Source: Clostridia bacterium
GTDB taxonomy: Bacteria > Bacillota > Clostridia > Christensenellales > Borkfalkiaceae
DNA length: 64,000 nucleotides
Reading direction: 5' to 3'
Assembly (NCBI GenBank): GCA_017415505.1
Contig: JAFQGG010000050.1
Coordinates: forward strand, 17,378-81,377
Part shown: piece after piece, positions 15,961-24,043 of the stretch
Numbering within the stretch: position 1 is the stretch's first letter
How the letters are laid out: each line of letters opens with the position of its first letter
Made by a program: the position numbers and the translations under genes
Notes under the pieces: generated by a model
Told to the model about the DNA's origin: nothing
What the model saw: only the letters and a program-made list of their open reading frames with translations
The model's database searches: none

Positions 15961-16886
15961 GGGTGGAATTCTCCCAACCTTTTTTTGTCTTTTTGCAGTT
16001 GGCGCAACTGTTTGTGGCTTTTCCGCAATTCTTTGAAATAATGGTATTGTACGTCCTTGCCTTCAATAACGGCGGGGATCACGTTGTCAACCGCTTGTAA
16101 AATGATTTTATAAAGCGTGTTCCAAAGCCGAGAATTGTCCCGCACGCCCTCCAAGGCGTTCAAAAGCTTATCCGTCACCGCTTTTTCAATTTCGAGAAAC
16201 TCTCGATAGTGCAAGTTGAAATAATCGGTGAATTTTGGACAGCCGTCCGTTTTTAATCCGTTGTACGAACCGCTTTCGTAGTCCTCGCCGTAATCGCAAA
16301 TCATGTCGATAAAGAATATCCATTCGGACAACGCCTTGACCGCCTCTTCCGTTTGCGCGGAGAGGGGAAGGAATTGCGAAAAGGATTTTACGGTCATATC
16401 GCCGTAAGAGGCGAGTACCTCAAAGAGCGGAAAACCGCCGTCTTGCAGACGGTTGATTTCGTCCGTACCCTCTTTGGCAATTTGCGCAAGTAGGGGTTCT
16501 TTTTCTACCGCTTCTTTGATTGGACGGGAAAAAAACGAAGCGACAAGCTTCGTCTTCTTTGCGTTGCCGTCCAACATATCGTCGCGGAATTTCTCCCCAA
16601 AGCTGATAAAGGTGAGCCTTGCCAGCTTTAACCCGATTTCGTCGTCGGCAAACAAATTCATATTCTTTTTCCCCAATCTTTGACAACGCAAATAAGGGGG
16701 ATTTTCATCCCTCTTTTGCAAATTTATTAACATTGAATAAACCGCAACGTCAAACGTTGTGAAAAAGCGGGCGGCCTGTCCGCCCAAGAGGCGCAAGCAA
16801 TAGCAGACGCGACAGTAATACCCGTTAAACAGTTGTAATTCTGCCTGCGTCAGATTTGCTTGATAAGGACGGAAATATCCGAACAT
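15957..16886 (-). CDS. DUF5685-like protein
   Basis: 309 residues, soluble and mostly helical. The start MFGYFRPYQ and the early YYCRVCYCLRLLGG with three closely spaced Cys match the DUF5685 family of Clostridia, whose function is not known. A helical segment with FFIDMICDYGEDYESGSYN (about 185-205) resembles an acidic metal- or diphosphate-binding site of terpenoid-type enzymes, but this is only a visual impression. It lies between the precursor peptide gene (10-base gap) and the radical-SAM gene (4-base overlap), so it is probably a maturation or binding partner. Confidence 0.6.
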   Translation of the reverse strand: MFGYFRPYQANLTQAELQLFNGYYCRVCYCLRLLGGQAARFFTTFDVAVYSMLINLQKRDENPPYLRCQRLGKKNMNLFADDEIGLKLARLTFISFGEKFRDDMLDGNAKKTKLVASFFSRPIKEAVEKEPLLAQIAKEGTDEINRLQDGGFPLFEVLASYGDMTVKSFSQFLPLSAQTEEAVKALSEWIFFIDMICDYGEDYESGSYNGLKTDGCPKFTDYFNLHYREFLEIEKAVTDKLLNALEGVRDNSRLWNTLYKIILQAVDNVIPAVIEGKDVQYHYFKELRKSHKQLRQLQKDKKRLGEFHP

Positions 16887-16896
16887 ACGCCCTTAA

Positions 16897-17037
16897 TTAG
16901 CAACAGCAACCAGAACCGTCGCTGTACGTCCAGTCAACGTGTTCGAAGTGGATATCGTCGCTTTCTGCTTGTGCGTTGTATTCTTGCATCAAGTCTTTGC
17001 TTTCTTCCTCGATCTTTACGTCTTTGCGCTTTTCCAT
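16897..17037 (-). CDS. Small RiPP-like precursor peptide ending in CCC
   Basis: 46 residues, too short for usual gene calling. It starts MEKRKDVKIEEESKD, has a hydrophilic acidic leader of about 36 residues without any Cys, and ends VDWTYSDGSGCCC. AAGGAG lies 8-10 bases before the ATG at 17037. It sits inside an operon with a SPASM radical-SAM enzyme, a HExxH peptidase and a DUF5685-like protein. A leader plus short Cys/Gly/Ser core is the design of a ribosomally made, post-translationally modified peptide. I do not recognise it as a named family; some resemblance in concept to Clostridial Cys-rich radical-SAM substrates (Clo7bot type). Confidence 0.75.
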   Translation of the reverse strand: MEKRKDVKIEEESKDLMQEYNAQAESDDIHFEHVDWTYSDGSGCCC

Positions 17038-17078
17038 GGTAGTTCTCCTTATAATTGAAAATTTTATTTATAAATATT

Positions 17079-17678
17079 TTATAAATCGGTTTTAGGTTCG
17101 ATAGAATCGAACATTTTTTGCAGTTTCCGCAGTTTTTCTTCTTCTGCGCGTCTTGCCGTTTCCGCTTTCTTTTTTCGTTTCCCGTTTTGGATAAACGACG
17201 CTGTTTGCTTTATTATATGCAAGGCAAAGAGTCTTGCGTATACCTCGATGGGAGAGGTAAGCTCGCCCGTTTTCGCGTCCGAAACGCGAGAGAGGTACGC
17301 CTTGTTGAGCGTTTTTAGCGCAGGATAAAATTCCCGTTGGCTCAACCAAATATGCGCAAGCTCGTGACAAAGCACGGAAAAGAAAATCGATTCGGTGGTT
17401 TTGAAAAAAATCCCGTAGGATATATACAATCCGTCGCCGTCGCGCATATACGCTTGCTTTTTGAAGGTCTTTACCGTTTTGAACGAAAACGGTTGAAACA
17501 CGCCTTCTTGCACGAGCGTTTTGATAAGCGCTTTTATGTACGCGATTTTCGTGAAATAAAAGCGACTTCGCACCGTGAGCAGTTTTTCAAACCGTTGCAA
17601 CGCGACGGGGGATAATTCCTCTGTAAGCGTCGCCTGAAAAGGTGCGGACAAATATTGTTCTACGCTACTTGCTATCAT
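17079..17678 (-). CDS. HExxH zinc metallopeptidase-like protein
   Basis: 199 residues. The motif VLCHELAHIWLS (His-105, Glu-106, His-109) is a zincin active site; no signal peptide or membrane segment is evident, so cytosolic. The C-terminal third (about 160-199) is a highly charged helix rich in Lys/Arg/Glu. It overlaps the upstream U32-like gene by four bases and ends 42 bases before the precursor peptide gene. A role as leader peptidase for the peptide is plausible but inferred from position only. Confidence 0.65.
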   Translation of the reverse strand: MIASSVEQYLSAPFQATLTEELSPVALQRFEKLLTVRSRFYFTKIAYIKALIKTLVQEGVFQPFSFKTVKTFKKQAYMRDGDGLYISYGIFFKTTESIFFSVLCHELAHIWLSQREFYPALKTLNKAYLSRVSDAKTGELTSPIEVYARLFALHIIKQTASFIQNGKRKKKAETARRAEEEKLRKLQKMFDSIEPKTDL

Positions 17679-18613
17679 TTTATATCCAAAGAGTGTCCAA
17701 GAATCTCTTCTTTGTATTTTACGACCTTTGCAAAATCCATTTTAGAAAAATACTTCCAAAAGAATCCCGCGCGTCCCCAATAGGCGTAGGCGTTGCAGTC
17801 CGTTTCCAAATAGGGGAGAATCTCTCCGCGCATATAGCTGTCCATCGAGTTTTGCACGAAAGAGAGTTTGCTACCACGGTTAGAGATTTTGAAACAGTCG
17901 ATAAGACCCGCTTCAATCGTTCCGTCGCGAAGTTCCTGCGGGAATATGCTTTGCAGGGCGTAGAGATATTCTACCGAATATTTCTCGTGATTTTTATCAA
18001 AGGTTTCTTGACACAGCGGGCTCGTGCTTGCGCAGGTGGCGCAGTTGAACGAACAGCTGTTGTTGAGAAGCAAAATGATTTCCTTACCCTTTTCCTTGAT
18101 ATATCGGAACGCTTCGTTGTCGCGGATAAATACCGAACCGAGCACCACGGCGTCGATCTTTCTGCCCTCGATCGCTTCGTCGAACGCTTTGAGCGAACGC
18201 ATACCGTTGTTGAAGCTCCAAATATATTTCTTGTCGGGAAAGTATTTTTCCACGAAAGGGTAGTAGGCTTGTAAAAAACAAACGGAATCCACTTCAATTT
18301 GCCGTTTTTTCAATTCCTTGGAAGCGAGCGCGATAAGCTCCTCGTCCAAAGTGAGCGTATTGAACAAAAGTTCCAACTCCACGCCGTACGCTTTCGCCTC
18401 TTTCAACATTTTCCAAAACAAAATCCGTTTGTGCGGAAAAAGCAACTGCTTTGCAATAAGTTGACGGGTATGGAATTTCTTGCTTAACGGCAAAGAAAAG
18501 TAAATGGAACGGATATACGGGTGATACGCTTCCAAAAAACGGCGAAACTCTTTGATATTCGTGTCCAAAGTCAATCCAATGTTAAACTTTTTTTCAAATC
18601 CCGTTTTTTGCAT
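17675..18613 (-). CDS. U32/UbiU-like TIM-barrel protein with cysteine cluster
   Basis: 312 residues, first gene of the peptide operon. The pattern of a TIM barrel (IGLTLDTN, VELELLFNTL, VDSVCFLQ, IDAVVLGS) followed by LLLNNSCSFNCATCAS and further Cys (PLCQ, LIDCF, TDCNAY) resembles the peptidase-U32/UbiU-UbiV group, members of which hold a [4Fe-4S] cluster and act in hydroxylation or radical-type chemistry. It has no CxxxCxxC radical-SAM motif. The start at 18613 is preceded by a weak GAGGCGG site. The similarity is by eye and moderate; a new family is possible. Confidence 0.5.
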   Translation of the reverse strand: MQKTGFEKKFNIGLTLDTNIKEFRRFLEAYHPYIRSIYFSLPLSKKFHTRQLIAKQLLFPHKRILFWKMLKEAKAYGVELELLFNTLTLDEELIALASKELKKRQIEVDSVCFLQAYYPFVEKYFPDKKYIWSFNNGMRSLKAFDEAIEGRKIDAVVLGSVFIRDNEAFRYIKEKGKEIILLLNNSCSFNCATCASTSPLCQETFDKNHEKYSVEYLYALQSIFPQELRDGTIEAGLIDCFKISNRGSKLSFVQNSMDSYMRGEILPYLETDCNAYAYWGRAGFFWKYFSKMDFAKVVKYKEEILGHSLDIK

Positions 18614-18648
18614 ACCGCCTCGACCGTGTAAAGCCGTTAAATGAACGC

Positions 18649-18708
18649 ATGGTCAGCCGACCATAATATCATTAGATATATTTTATAATATTTGCAATCA
18701 AATGTCAA
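18649..18708 (-). promoter_or_regulatory. Promoter and dyad of the peptide operon
   Basis: Minus strand TTGACA (18708-18703), 17-base spacer, TAAAAT (18685-18680). About 15-30 bases downstream of the start point lies the dyad ATGGTC-agcc-GACCAT (18649-18664), a candidate operator in the leader. Confidence 0.55.
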
Positions 18709-18842
18709 GTAAATAAATAAGGAAAAAAACGGAAAATGTCGAAATTTGTTAAGAATGTATACTTTTTGTGACAAGGATTCGACAAAAGCGTGAAAAAGAG
18801 GAGATTTTCCCGCGCACGCTTTTGAATCGGTTTCTAAATTTA

Positions 18843-19217
18843 TGGCGCAGAGAAGAGGATTCTCGCCTTTAGCGGCGCGCCCCGCCAAACGATTATCAAT
18901 CGTTTGTTTTGCCGTCAAGATTGTGGATACAAGTACATGGTCGGGCAAAATGCTCGCTCCCGCTCGCAGCTCCCACCCTCGAATCCTCTTCTAGATTCGG
19001 AGTACAACGAAAAAGAGATATGCGCTTTGGCATATCTCTTTTTCGTGGCGCAGAGAAGAGGATATTGCAAAAGGCAAAGTGTCGTCGCTCGCCGAGTTTG
19101 AGGAAGAAAACGAGGGGAATCGTTTCTCGCTCCTCGCGCGAACCTCCGATAAGGCGGAGTTTCTCATCTCTAATTCTTCGCACGAAAAAACCCCGCCAAG
19201 TAAGCGGGGCTTTTTCG
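18843..19217. repeat. Extra copies of the tRNA-Ser 3' end with hairpins
   Basis: The last 18-20 bases of the tRNA-Ser gene including CCA (forward TGGCGCAGAGAAGAGGAT) recur at 18843-18860 and 19046-19063 in the same orientation as in the tRNA (19218). An inverted partial copy, CGAATCCTCTTCT, is at about 18980-18992. The tRNA 3' end and the middle copy each abut a hairpin bounded by CGAAAAA...TTTTTCG (19008-19045 and 19183-19217). The region from 18709 to 19217 holds no convincing gene. The pattern suggests successive integrations at, or duplications of, the tRNA 3' end. Confidence 0.7.
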
Positions 19218-19308
19218 TGGCGCAGAGAAGAGGATTCGAACCTCCGGAACAGTTCTCCCGTTCACACGATTTCCAATCGTGCTCCTTAAACCACTCAGAC
19301 ATCTCTGC
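19218..19308 (-). tRNA. tRNA-Ser(GGA)
   Basis: Acceptor GCAGAGA pairs with its complement before the G discriminator; CCA is encoded (19220-19218). D-arm, anticodon loop TTGGAAA with anticodon GGA, a long variable arm (class II) and TTCGAAT T-loop are all present. The hairpin 19183-19217 directly after it acts as terminator. Confidence 0.93.
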
Positions 19309-19414
19309 ATCGTAGGCGTTCGTTCAACGCCTATCTATATTACTTTATTTTTTCAAAAAATGCAAGCGTTTTCGACTTGCTTTTATAAAATTTTCGAAAA
19401 AATATTAAAAAATC

Positions 19415-21154
19415 TTATTGGATTGCCGTTTTATAACAGTCGCAAGCCGTACCGTTTGCCAAAAATCCCGTGTCCGAGCATTTTTTACAGCTAAATTTCG
19501 GCGCGAGGTCGATTTCTTTCATGCCCATTTCCGCCAACAGTTCCCTGCGCTCAGCTAAGAGCGCTTTCTTTCTTTCGAGCAGGGCGGGCAGTTTTTTCGG
19601 TTCGAACACTTCCGCTTTTGCGAGTGAAATTTCCATGGTGGAAAGCTCGGTGGAGATTTCTTTGAATCGGGTATTTGCATTCGCTTTGGCGAGATACTTG
19701 TCCGCGCGCGTTTGCGCTTTTTCCCGAAGCAACGCGTAGTATCTATCCCGTTCCGCTTTCGCGTTCGCCGCTTCGATCGACGGGTTCGTATAACCGCGAT
19801 TCCCGCTTGCGACGGGTTGTTTGCTCTCTTGCGCGGGGATATCCTCGACCTTGTACACGCCTTCCTTTTTCCAATCGGCGAGAATTTTGTTCATGTAGGG
19901 GATAGGGTTTGCGCTCGTTGCGCTACGCTTTGCCGCTTCGAGAATCATTTCGTCGCTAAAATTCCAATCCCGCCAAGTACGGAGCATGGAAAGATTCATG
20001 GGCGTTTTGCGAATCGAACCGCAAATTTCCCGTATTTTTTCAAACAGTTTAAGCTCCTCGTTCTTTTCCTTTAAGAACGCTTTCACGCCCTCTTTGGATA
20101 CCGTGCCGTTGGCGTACAGCTTATCCACGATTGCGTTCATGCTGTCGAAACTGCCCCTGTCCGTCTTTAAGCAAAACAGCGCGATATCGAGAAGGGAAGA
20201 ATCCTCGAACCCGTAATTGTACCACTTTTCCACGTATTCGTCCACGTAGGCGGCGGGGTTGTTGATTTTTACGCCGAGCTTTCTGCCGATACGGAAAGTA
20301 AGATTTACGAGCATTTCCCGCTCGTGCAAATACAGTTCGATTTCGCCTGCTTCAATCTTATGCTTATCGTATAATTCTTCAAGCGTTATATCGAGGGCAG
20401 TCATACTTCCGCGCTTGCATTTTTTTGCCGCGACGATTACGCCGTCGCGCGCAAAACCGAGCGTTTCCGTCCATTTTCTATACAGGGAATAGTCGTTTTC
20501 GTCGGGAGCGCGTCCGCTTACGCCGAGCGCGGTAAACACGGCGGATAGGTCGTTTTCGTGCGTGTTGTAATTGGAAAGCTCCCGTTCCACCTGTTCGTAG
20601 GTAGAACAGCCGTTTTTGAGCAATTTTTTGGCTTTATTGAAAATATAGGCGGCGGAAACGGCGTCGCCCTGTTTGTGGATACAGTACTCCACGACGAGTA
20701 AAAGCGCCTGCGGTTGCATGGCGTTTTCTTCAAGAAAACGCATATACTTAATATAGTCCCCCGCGGAAACGAATTTGCCCACGCGTTGCATTTTGCGTTG
20801 CAATTCCTTATTGAAATCCGCGTAGCGCTCGTAGTGCGCCTTTTTGGGCTTACCCACGACGGATTTTACGGGCAAGTACTGCACGGCGAAGGGGTCTTGG
20901 GAAATAATAGAAACGAGGTCGTAATCCTCCCAAAAACGAAAGGCGTTGCAAATTTCTTCCTCGTCGGCTTTGAGTACTTCCGCCATTGATTTCAAGCCGA
21001 AATCGGAGTCGGCGTTTTTGCAAAGGTAAAGCCCGTAAAGGTACACCTTTACGGCAAAACCGTCTGCCTCGGGCAGATACTTGGTTATGAATTTATTTTC
21101 CACGGTGACGAACGAATTGCCGTCGCTGTCTTTGGAAAAGGAACAAAAAGCCAT
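19415..21154 (-). CDS. DnaD-domain replication protein / helicase loader
   Basis: 579 residues. DnaD/DnaB-type proteins of Firmicutes help load the replicative helicase at origins. The N-terminal winged-helix-like part (about 20-110) is followed by two DnaD-type helical modules (about 200-300 and 330-420; EKWYNYGF and the later LRTWRDWNFSDEMILEA). The C-terminus (about 555-575) is a zinc-knuckle KFSCKKCSDTGF...CDCY as found in DnaC/DnaI loaders, but no AAA+ ATPase gene is adjacent. The start follows GGAGG. It is the only gene of its transcript visible here. Confidence 0.78.
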   Translation of the reverse strand: MAFCSFSKDSDGNSFVTVENKFITKYLPEADGFAVKVYLYGLYLCKNADSDFGLKSMAEVLKADEEEICNAFRFWEDYDLVSIISQDPFAVQYLPVKSVVGKPKKAHYERYADFNKELQRKMQRVGKFVSAGDYIKYMRFLEENAMQPQALLLVVEYCIHKQGDAVSAAYIFNKAKKLLKNGCSTYEQVERELSNYNTHENDLSAVFTALGVSGRAPDENDYSLYRKWTETLGFARDGVIVAAKKCKRGSMTALDITLEELYDKHKIEAGEIELYLHEREMLVNLTFRIGRKLGVKINNPAAYVDEYVEKWYNYGFEDSSLLDIALFCLKTDRGSFDSMNAIVDKLYANGTVSKEGVKAFLKEKNEELKLFEKIREICGSIRKTPMNLSMLRTWRDWNFSDEMILEAAKRSATSANPIPYMNKILADWKKEGVYKVEDIPAQESKQPVASGNRGYTNPSIEAANAKAERDRYYALLREKAQTRADKYLAKANANTRFKEISTELSTMEISLAKAEVFEPKKLPALLERKKALLAERRELLAEMGMKEIDLAPKFSCKKCSDTGFLANGTACDCYKTAIQ

Positions 21155-21242
21155 AATTGCCTCCGTTTTTGCGGGAATTTCAAACGAGAAAAAATCCGTT
21201 TATGGAAATTTGGAAAAATTTTTTTCTTTTGCGGTTCTTTTC

Positions 21243-21271
21243 TTGCTTTATTTTTCGAAATAGTGTATAAT
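21243..21271 (+). promoter_or_regulatory. Promoter of the alpha/beta-hydrolase gene
   Basis: TTGCTT (21243-21248), 17-base spacer, TATAAT (21266-21271). Confidence 0.65.
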
Positions 21272-21406
21272 AAAATAGTATAGTTAACGACCAAACCCCG
21301 TGCCGTGAATCCATTATACCTTTTTTTGAAAAGAAAAGCAAGCTGTTTTGAAAGGGATTCGAAAAAAAAGAAACGGAAAAAACGAAAGGTCGAACGGAGC
21401 GTAAAC

Positions 21407-23107
21407 ATGATCGTAAGCGCAGTGGCTTTATGGAAAAAATTTAATTTGAAAACTCCGCTCGGCGCAAGCGAGTGGGGGATTGAGGAACGCGGTGGCGTTC
21501 GCATTAGCCACGTTTCCTATTCCGGGCACGCAGTCGAGGACGGTAGCGTGCGTATTTACGCGCGTCTTTTGAAACCGCTTTCCACGGCGCACGCGCCGGC
21601 GATCGTGCTTTTGGGCGACGTTGGAAAACCCGTGGATATCGAGCTTGCCCGTTATTTCGTGGAAAAGGGGTACGCCGTGCTCATGCCCGATTATTCGGGC
21701 AAAATGACGGGGGATAAGGAAGGGGTTTTACGCACCGCCTATCCGCCCTCTTTGCAACACGGCAACTACGAGCACGCGCGCGGACTTACGAGTATGCACG
21801 GACTTACGGCGACGGAAACGACTTGGTTTGAATGGACGTACGTAGCGTTGTTTTCCATCGAGTTTTTGAAGCGTTGCGGAGGAATCGGGGATATCGGTAT
21901 CGTCGGCGTGCGTACGGGCGGGGATATCGCTTGGCAAAGCTCGCTTTCTCCCGACTTAAAATGTGCCGTGCCCATCAACGCCGTAGGTTGGAAATCGTTT
22001 GCCAACGTGGCGAAGTTCGGGGATAACGTTGCGCACAATTTGAGCAACGACCGCCACGCGTATATCGCGGCGGTGGAGGCTCAATCGTACGCGTCGAGCG
22101 TGAAATGCCCCGTGCTTATGCTTTGCGCGCTCCGCGACGACGGGTTCGATTGCGACCGCGCTTACGACACATTCTCCCGTATCGGCACGAAGTACGGCAA
22201 CGCGCTCGTGTATTCGGCGGATAGCGGACCTTGTATCGGTCCGAACGGCTTGATCGATATGGACCTGTTCTTGGAAAAGAACTTAAAGGGCAGGGAAATT
22301 TATATTCCCGATACCTTAAACCTTTCCATAAAGGAAACGGCGGAGGGGTTGGAAATTTGCGTGGACGGCGATAAAGAAGGCATTTTGGAAGAAGCGGGCG
22401 TTTTCTACGCGGAGGCGGACGTAAAAACCAAGTGCGCGTATCGCGATTGGCAACACCTTTGCAAAGTGAAAGGAAACGAGGTGAAAGACGGAAGATTCCA
22501 AGTGACGGTCAAACCGTTCGCGGGGGCTTCGGCGGTCTTCGCGTACGCGTACGCGAAATATATAAACGGTTTCCGCGTGATGTCGAAAATCGTTGCGAAA
22601 CGTCTTTCTAAACCCGATCCGTACGCAGTCAAGGGCAGAATGCTCTTTTCGGGCGTGGAAATGGATTGCTTTGGCGTAGCGGATTATAAAGAAAACTCGA
22701 TTGGCGGGATTTTCCTCGAACGGGAAGCCGTGCCCAAAATTTCCGTCGGCTACGGGGGCGTGAAAGGCGCGTTTTCCGTAGGCGGAATCAAAACCTATAA
22801 AATTAGCGCTCCCACTTATATTCCCGACGAAAACGCGCTCCTCAAATTCGACGGATATTGCCGTGAAACGGTAGAGTTGAAAGTGACGGTGGACGCGGTG
22901 GACAGCGCGGACGAAATGGAACGGTACAGTTGCCACGTGGAAATCAAAGGCGGGGGGAAATGGAAGCGTATCATTCTCAAAGCCGCCGATTTCAAGGGCG
23001 AATCGTGCGGGAAACCGCTTGCCTGCTTCTCGGACGGAAGAGCACTCACTTTCCGTTGCGAAAACGAGGAAACGGACTACGCCGTGACGAATATTATTTG
23101 GTTGTAA
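21407..23107 (+). CDS. Alpha/beta-hydrolase-fold protein, nucleophile replaced
   Basis: 566 residues. Residues about 35-290 follow an acyl-thioesterase/dienelactone-hydrolase plan (APAIVLLGDVGKP, YAVLMPDYSGKM, GIVGVRTGGDIAW, CPVLMLCALRDDGFDC). At the nucleophile elbow GVRTGG the residue expected to be Ser, Cys or Asp is Arg, so a normal catalytic triad is missing. The C-terminal half (about 300-566) is beta-rich and of unknown type. The ATG at 21407 is chosen because GGAG precedes it; the longer frame begins with a Lys-rich stretch unlike the family. It heads a run with DUF951, lepB and degV. Confidence 0.65.
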   Translation: MIVSAVALWKKFNLKTPLGASEWGIEERGGVRISHVSYSGHAVEDGSVRIYARLLKPLSTAHAPAIVLLGDVGKPVDIELARYFVEKGYAVLMPDYSGKMTGDKEGVLRTAYPPSLQHGNYEHARGLTSMHGLTATETTWFEWTYVALFSIEFLKRCGGIGDIGIVGVRTGGDIAWQSSLSPDLKCAVPINAVGWKSFANVAKFGDNVAHNLSNDRHAYIAAVEAQSYASSVKCPVLMLCALRDDGFDCDRAYDTFSRIGTKYGNALVYSADSGPCIGPNGLIDMDLFLEKNLKGREIYIPDTLNLSIKETAEGLEICVDGDKEGILEEAGVFYAEADVKTKCAYRDWQHLCKVKGNEVKDGRFQVTVKPFAGASAVFAYAYAKYINGFRVMSKIVAKRLSKPDPYAVKGRMLFSGVEMDCFGVADYKENSIGGIFLEREAVPKISVGYGGVKGAFSVGGIKTYKISAPTYIPDENALLKFDGYCRETVELKVTVDAVDSADEMERYSCHVEIKGGGKWKRIILKAADFKGESCGKPLACFSDGRALTFRCENEETDYAVTNIIWL

Positions 23108-23117
23108 AGAGGATACC

Positions 23118-23303
23118 ATGTACGAGTTGAACGATATCCTTGTCTTAAAAAAGACGCACCCGTGCGGGGGGAGCGATTGGAAAGTCGTGCGCTTGGGCGC
23201 GGACGTGAAATTACGCTGTCTTACCTGCGGGCGGTTCGTCAACTTGACGCGCGACGAATTGAAACGGCGGGTCAAGCGCGTGAAAGGAGTAGAGAATGAG
23301 TAA
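23118..23303 (+). CDS. DUF951 family protein
   Basis: 61 residues. Small cytosolic protein with a conserved HPCGGSDWKV motif and a second Cys pair RCLTCGR, together a likely zinc-binding site. It matches the DUF951 family, widespread in Firmicutes and of unknown function. It lies 10 bases after the hydrolase gene and overlaps the start of lepB by eight bases, so it is expressed from the same transcript. Confidence 0.88.
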   Translation: MYELNDILVLKKTHPCGGSDWKVVRLGADVKLRCLTCGRFVNLTRDELKRRVKRVKGVENE

Positions 23304-24006
23304 AAAAGTTAGGGAAGGAAGTACGGATTTGGAAGAAAGTTCGTTATACGAGAGTTGCTACGGCTATAAGGAAAGCAACTCTTCGTTTCGTTTTCTTCTC
23401 GTAATCCTCGTGCTCGTTTTGGCACTCTTTTCCTTCCGTATCTATTTTACGCACAGTTTCGGGGGCGTAATCGTTTCGGGCAGTTCCATGAGCAAAACGC
23501 TGTACAGCGGAGAGGAACTTCTCATGCGACGGGTGGACGAAAAGAATAAAGCGGAGCGTGGGGACGTGATCGTCGTGTACGTTTACGATTATCCCGAGTT
23601 TAAGTACGAGCCCGTTTCCGAAAATAGAAAAACGCGGTATCTTATCAAACGGCTGATTGCGATCGAGGGCGATAAGGTGCGTTGCGAGGACGGAAAAGTG
23701 GAGATTTGCTACGCGGGCACGGACGAGTTCGTGTACTTGGACGAGCCGTACGCCTATTACGGCAAGAACGACGCGTTCAAAAAATCGTACGATTTTGGAG
23801 AGTATACGGTGCAAGAGGGCGAGGTGTTCTTCCTCGGCGATAACAGAAGCTACGACGGCAGTAGCGTGGACAGTCGGTATTTGGAAGGACATTCGCGCAT
23901 AGACGGGCTGTATAAAGAAACGGATATATACGGCGTCGTACCCGATTGGGCAATGAAGTATCAAAAAGTTTTAAGTTGGATATTTTTCACGGGAGAATCC
24001 GTGTAA
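23296..24006 (+). CDS. lepB: Signal peptidase I, LepB type
   Basis: 236 residues. Membrane serine protease of the general secretion pathway. One N-terminal membrane segment (about 32-50), nucleophile motif SGSSMS (Ser-64), general-base Lys-118 in YLIKRLIAIEGD, and the later FFLGDNRSYDGSSVDSR box; together these are the four S26A boxes. In contrast to SipW at 1152 it uses the Ser/Lys dyad. It overlaps DUF951 by eight bases; AAGGAG precedes the start. The insertion between residues 95 and 115 is slightly longer than in Bacillus SipS. Confidence 0.9.
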   Translation: MSKKVREGSTDLEESSLYESCYGYKESNSSFRFLLVILVLVLALFSFRIYFTHSFGGVIVSGSSMSKTLYSGEELLMRRVDEKNKAERGDVIVVYVYDYPEFKYEPVSENRKTRYLIKRLIAIEGDKVRCEDGKVEICYAGTDEFVYLDEPYAYYGKNDAFKKSYDFGEYTVQEGEVFFLGDNRSYDGSSVDSRYLEGHSRIDGLYKETDIYGVVPDWAMKYQKVLSWIFFTGESV

Positions 24007-24043
24007 ACGTAATTAGTAAAAACAATAATCAGGAGAAATATTT

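Noticed and set aside
18896-19315. Several short open frames on both strands around tRNA-Ser
   Set aside because: They overlap each other, the tRNA gene and its repeated 3' ends; no start signals. They are products of the repeat sequence.
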